Below are positions 5,350-6,377 of a DNA stretch of 6,377 nt, piece after piece. Under the pieces are notes generated by a model that saw only the letters and a program-made list of their open reading frames with translations, had not been told where the DNA came from and made no database searches. This DNA comes from Chthoniobacterales bacterium (lineage in GTDB: Bacteria > Verrucomicrobiota > Verrucomicrobiia > Chthoniobacterales > UBA10450): NCBI GenBank assembly GCA_013695905.1, contig JACCZQ010000470.1, forward strand, positions 1 through 6,377. The letters are read 5' to 3'. The position numbers and the translations under genes are program-made. The first letter of the stretch is position 1. Every line of letters begins with the position of its first letter.

Positions 5350-6287
5350 TTCGGCTGCAGTTCGTGTGCGCATACATGCTGACATTCGTCTGTGGCCTGC
5401 GTGCGGATGCAGGGACTGCCGTGTGGATCGACACTGATCCGTCCATTGGGCCGCCATGGCGGGAGGTTGACGACGCCTTTGCGCTGCTGCTGGCATTCCG
5501 CAGTCCCGAGCTGCGGATCGTGGGGATCAGCACCACTTACGGAAATGTCTCGCTGCAGCGGACTACCACAGTGGCGCGTGACCTGGTGCAGCGGTTCGGC
5601 GCCCCGGCCGTGACGGAACGGCACGTCTTCCCCGGCGCGAGATTTCCTGCAGATCGGGCACGGGAGACGGAGGCAAGCCGTGCCTTACGCGCGGCGCTGC
5701 AGCAGGAACGGAAGCTCACTTACATCGCGCTGGGGCCACTGACGAACCTTGCGGCGTTCCAGCAGCTGCACCCGGCTGAGGCGCGGCGGATCGAGCGGGT
5801 CCTTGTCCTCGGCGGACATCGCAGTGCGAACGAGCTGGTGCTCAGCCCACGCGGTTGGCCGCGGATTCACGACGCGAACATCTTCAAAGACCCCGCGTCT
5901 GCCGCGCACGTGCTTCGCTCCCGTACTCCGCTGACGCTGGCGCCGGTCGGCACGTCTTCGCGGTTTCGGATCGGGCGGGAAGATTGGCGGCGGATTGCCC
6001 GCGGCTGGTTAGGCGATTACCTCCGGCCGCGCACCAGCACGTGGAGGTGGTTCTGGAGGCAGATGTCGGGCGACGAAGGTGGGCCAGTCTTCGACGTGCT
6101 GCCGATCCTCGCGGCGGCGCGTCCCGATCTTGTCGCCAGCGCGAGGGGCTTTGCCGCCGTTGATCGCGACGGCGATTTGATCATCGACAACAAAAGATCG
6201 CCTGGTGCCATCGAGGTGCAGGTTTTGAAGGCTGCGTCTCCCGCCGCAAAACGGCTCGTCGTCGAACGACTCGCTGCAGAACGCTAG
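5340..6287 (+). CDS. Secreted nucleoside-hydrolase-like protein
   Basis: This 315-residue protein resembles the inosine/uridine-preferring nucleoside hydrolase family (PF01156), which cleaves the N-glycosidic bond of ribonucleosides. The first ~25 residues form a signal peptide (MRTIRLQ, hydrophobic run, ADAG), suggesting periplasmic or secreted action. The Ca/ribose-binding signature is DTDP (31-34) with the paired Asp at 44-45 (VDDAFALLLAF), separated by an insert GPPWRE. Further blocks are TTYGN (65-69), LGPLTNLA (131-138), VLGG (156-159) and HDANIFKDP (177-185). Where the family usually has His-Asp near the C-terminus, this has Phe251-Asp252 (GGPVFDVLP). It may therefore be a variant enzyme or have altered catalysis. 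The ATG at 5340 has no ribosome binding site and lies 12 bases after a -10-like box. It is divergent from the DUF547 operon. A role in removing adenine from arsenonucleosides is speculative. Confidence 0.85.
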   Translation: MRTIRLQFVCAYMLTFVCGLRADAGTAVWIDTDPSIGPPWREVDDAFALLLAFRSPELRIVGISTTYGNVSLQRTTTVARDLVQRFGAPAVTERHVFPGARFPADRARETEASRALRAALQQERKLTYIALGPLTNLAAFQQLHPAEARRIERVLVLGGHRSANELVLSPRGWPRIHDANIFKDPASAAHVLRSRTPLTLAPVGTSSRFRIGREDWRRIARGWLGDYLRPRTSTWRWFWRQMSGDEGGPVFDVLPILAAARPDLVASARGFAAVDRDGDLIIDNKRSPGAIEVQVLKAASPAAKRLVVERLAAER

Positions 6288-6293
6288 CCGCGC

Positions 6294-6322
6294 TTCCAAA
6301 GTTCGAACCCGCCCGCTATTCT
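6294..6322 (+). promoter_or_regulatory. Candidate promoter for the last, truncated gene
   Basis: TTCCAA (6294-6299) and TATTCT (6317-6322) are 17 bases apart, and the ATG at 6330 begins 7 bases after the -10-like box. Transcription would start at or next to the A of the ATG, giving a leaderless message. No Shine-Dalgarno sequence is present before 6330, which fits. The -35 match is weak (3 of 6). Confidence 0.35.
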
Positions 6323-6329
6323 GCTGCAC

Positions 6330-6377
6330 ATGCGGCCTTTCCTTGCTGTTCTGTTTCTCACCTTCTCTGCCACCGCT
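6330..6377 (+). CDS. Start of an exported protein (partial, signal peptide only)
   Basis: ATG at 6330 opens a frame that runs off the window after 16 codons. The residues, MRPFLAVLFLTFSATA, have a basic start, a hydrophobic core and an ATA-like end, which is a typical Sec signal peptide. It begins 42 bases after the nucleoside hydrolase stop. No ribosome binding site is visible, but a promoter-like pair sits just upstream. The mature protein is outside the window, so no function can be given. Confidence 0.6.
   Translation, partial: MRPFLAVLFLTFSATA

Noticed and set aside
5284..5496. ATG at 5496 as the start of the DUF547 protein
   Set aside because: The extra 71 residues are low-information, overlap the divergent hydrolase gene and would bury the signal peptide that follows GTG 5283.
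550..6020. TTAGGC recurring in Leu-Gly codon pairs (about 564, 1780 and 6008) as a possible DNA motif
   Set aside because: Three in-frame occurrences in 6.4 kb are too few to separate from chance without genome-wide counts.
6288..6329. Terminator after the nucleoside hydrolase gene
   Set aside because: Only a short GTTCGAAC palindrome (6301-6308) is present, with no stable stem-loop or T-run.

Overview
The window is high-GC, gene-dense bacterial DNA of about 6.4 kb with no intergenic stretch over about 100 bases. It holds two converging gene arms plus a divergent right-hand edge. I recognise an arsenosugar-biosynthesis locus. The anchor is an ArsS-type radical SAM enzyme (1300-2259), supported by a TIGR04283-like 'arsenosugar' family-2 glycosyltransferase (2353-3087, minus). 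The host phylum cannot be fixed from this sequence. A GC-rich soil or freshwater bacterium such as a member of the Verrucomicrobiota is my guess, at low confidence.

Left arm (+): the 3' end of an unidentified gene with a CC...CC tail (1-165), then a PiT-type phosphate permease (176-1303), then arsS (1300-2259). The spacing is 10 bp and then a 4-bp ATGA overlap, so this is a tightly coupled operon. Right arm (-), read from 5283 down to 2353: an exported DUF547 protein, a large uncharacterised radical SAM protein, and the glycosyltransferase. Spacing is 8 bp and then a 4-bp CTGA overlap. The arms converge on a 103-bp element (2255-2357) whose inverted ends supply the stop codons of both arsS and the glycosyltransferase. 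It probably folds as a bidirectional terminator.

The minus-strand DUF547 gene shares a 56-bp divergent promoter region with a plus-strand secreted nucleoside-hydrolase-like gene (5340-6287). That gene is followed by the start of another exported protein (6330 to the window edge).

Proposed logic (inference): the permease handles phosphate/arsenate. ArsS joins a dimethylated arsenical to the 5'-deoxyadenosyl group of SAM. A nucleoside-cleaving enzyme could release adenine, and the glycosyltransferase could decorate the resulting arseno-riboside. The second radical SAM enzyme has no assigned role and is the most novel part. It carries an apparent one-base frameshift, and the next gene lacks any ATG/GTG/TTG start that would keep its first beta strand. 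These two anomalies in one operon may be real (decay, CTG initiation) or consensus errors in this stretch.
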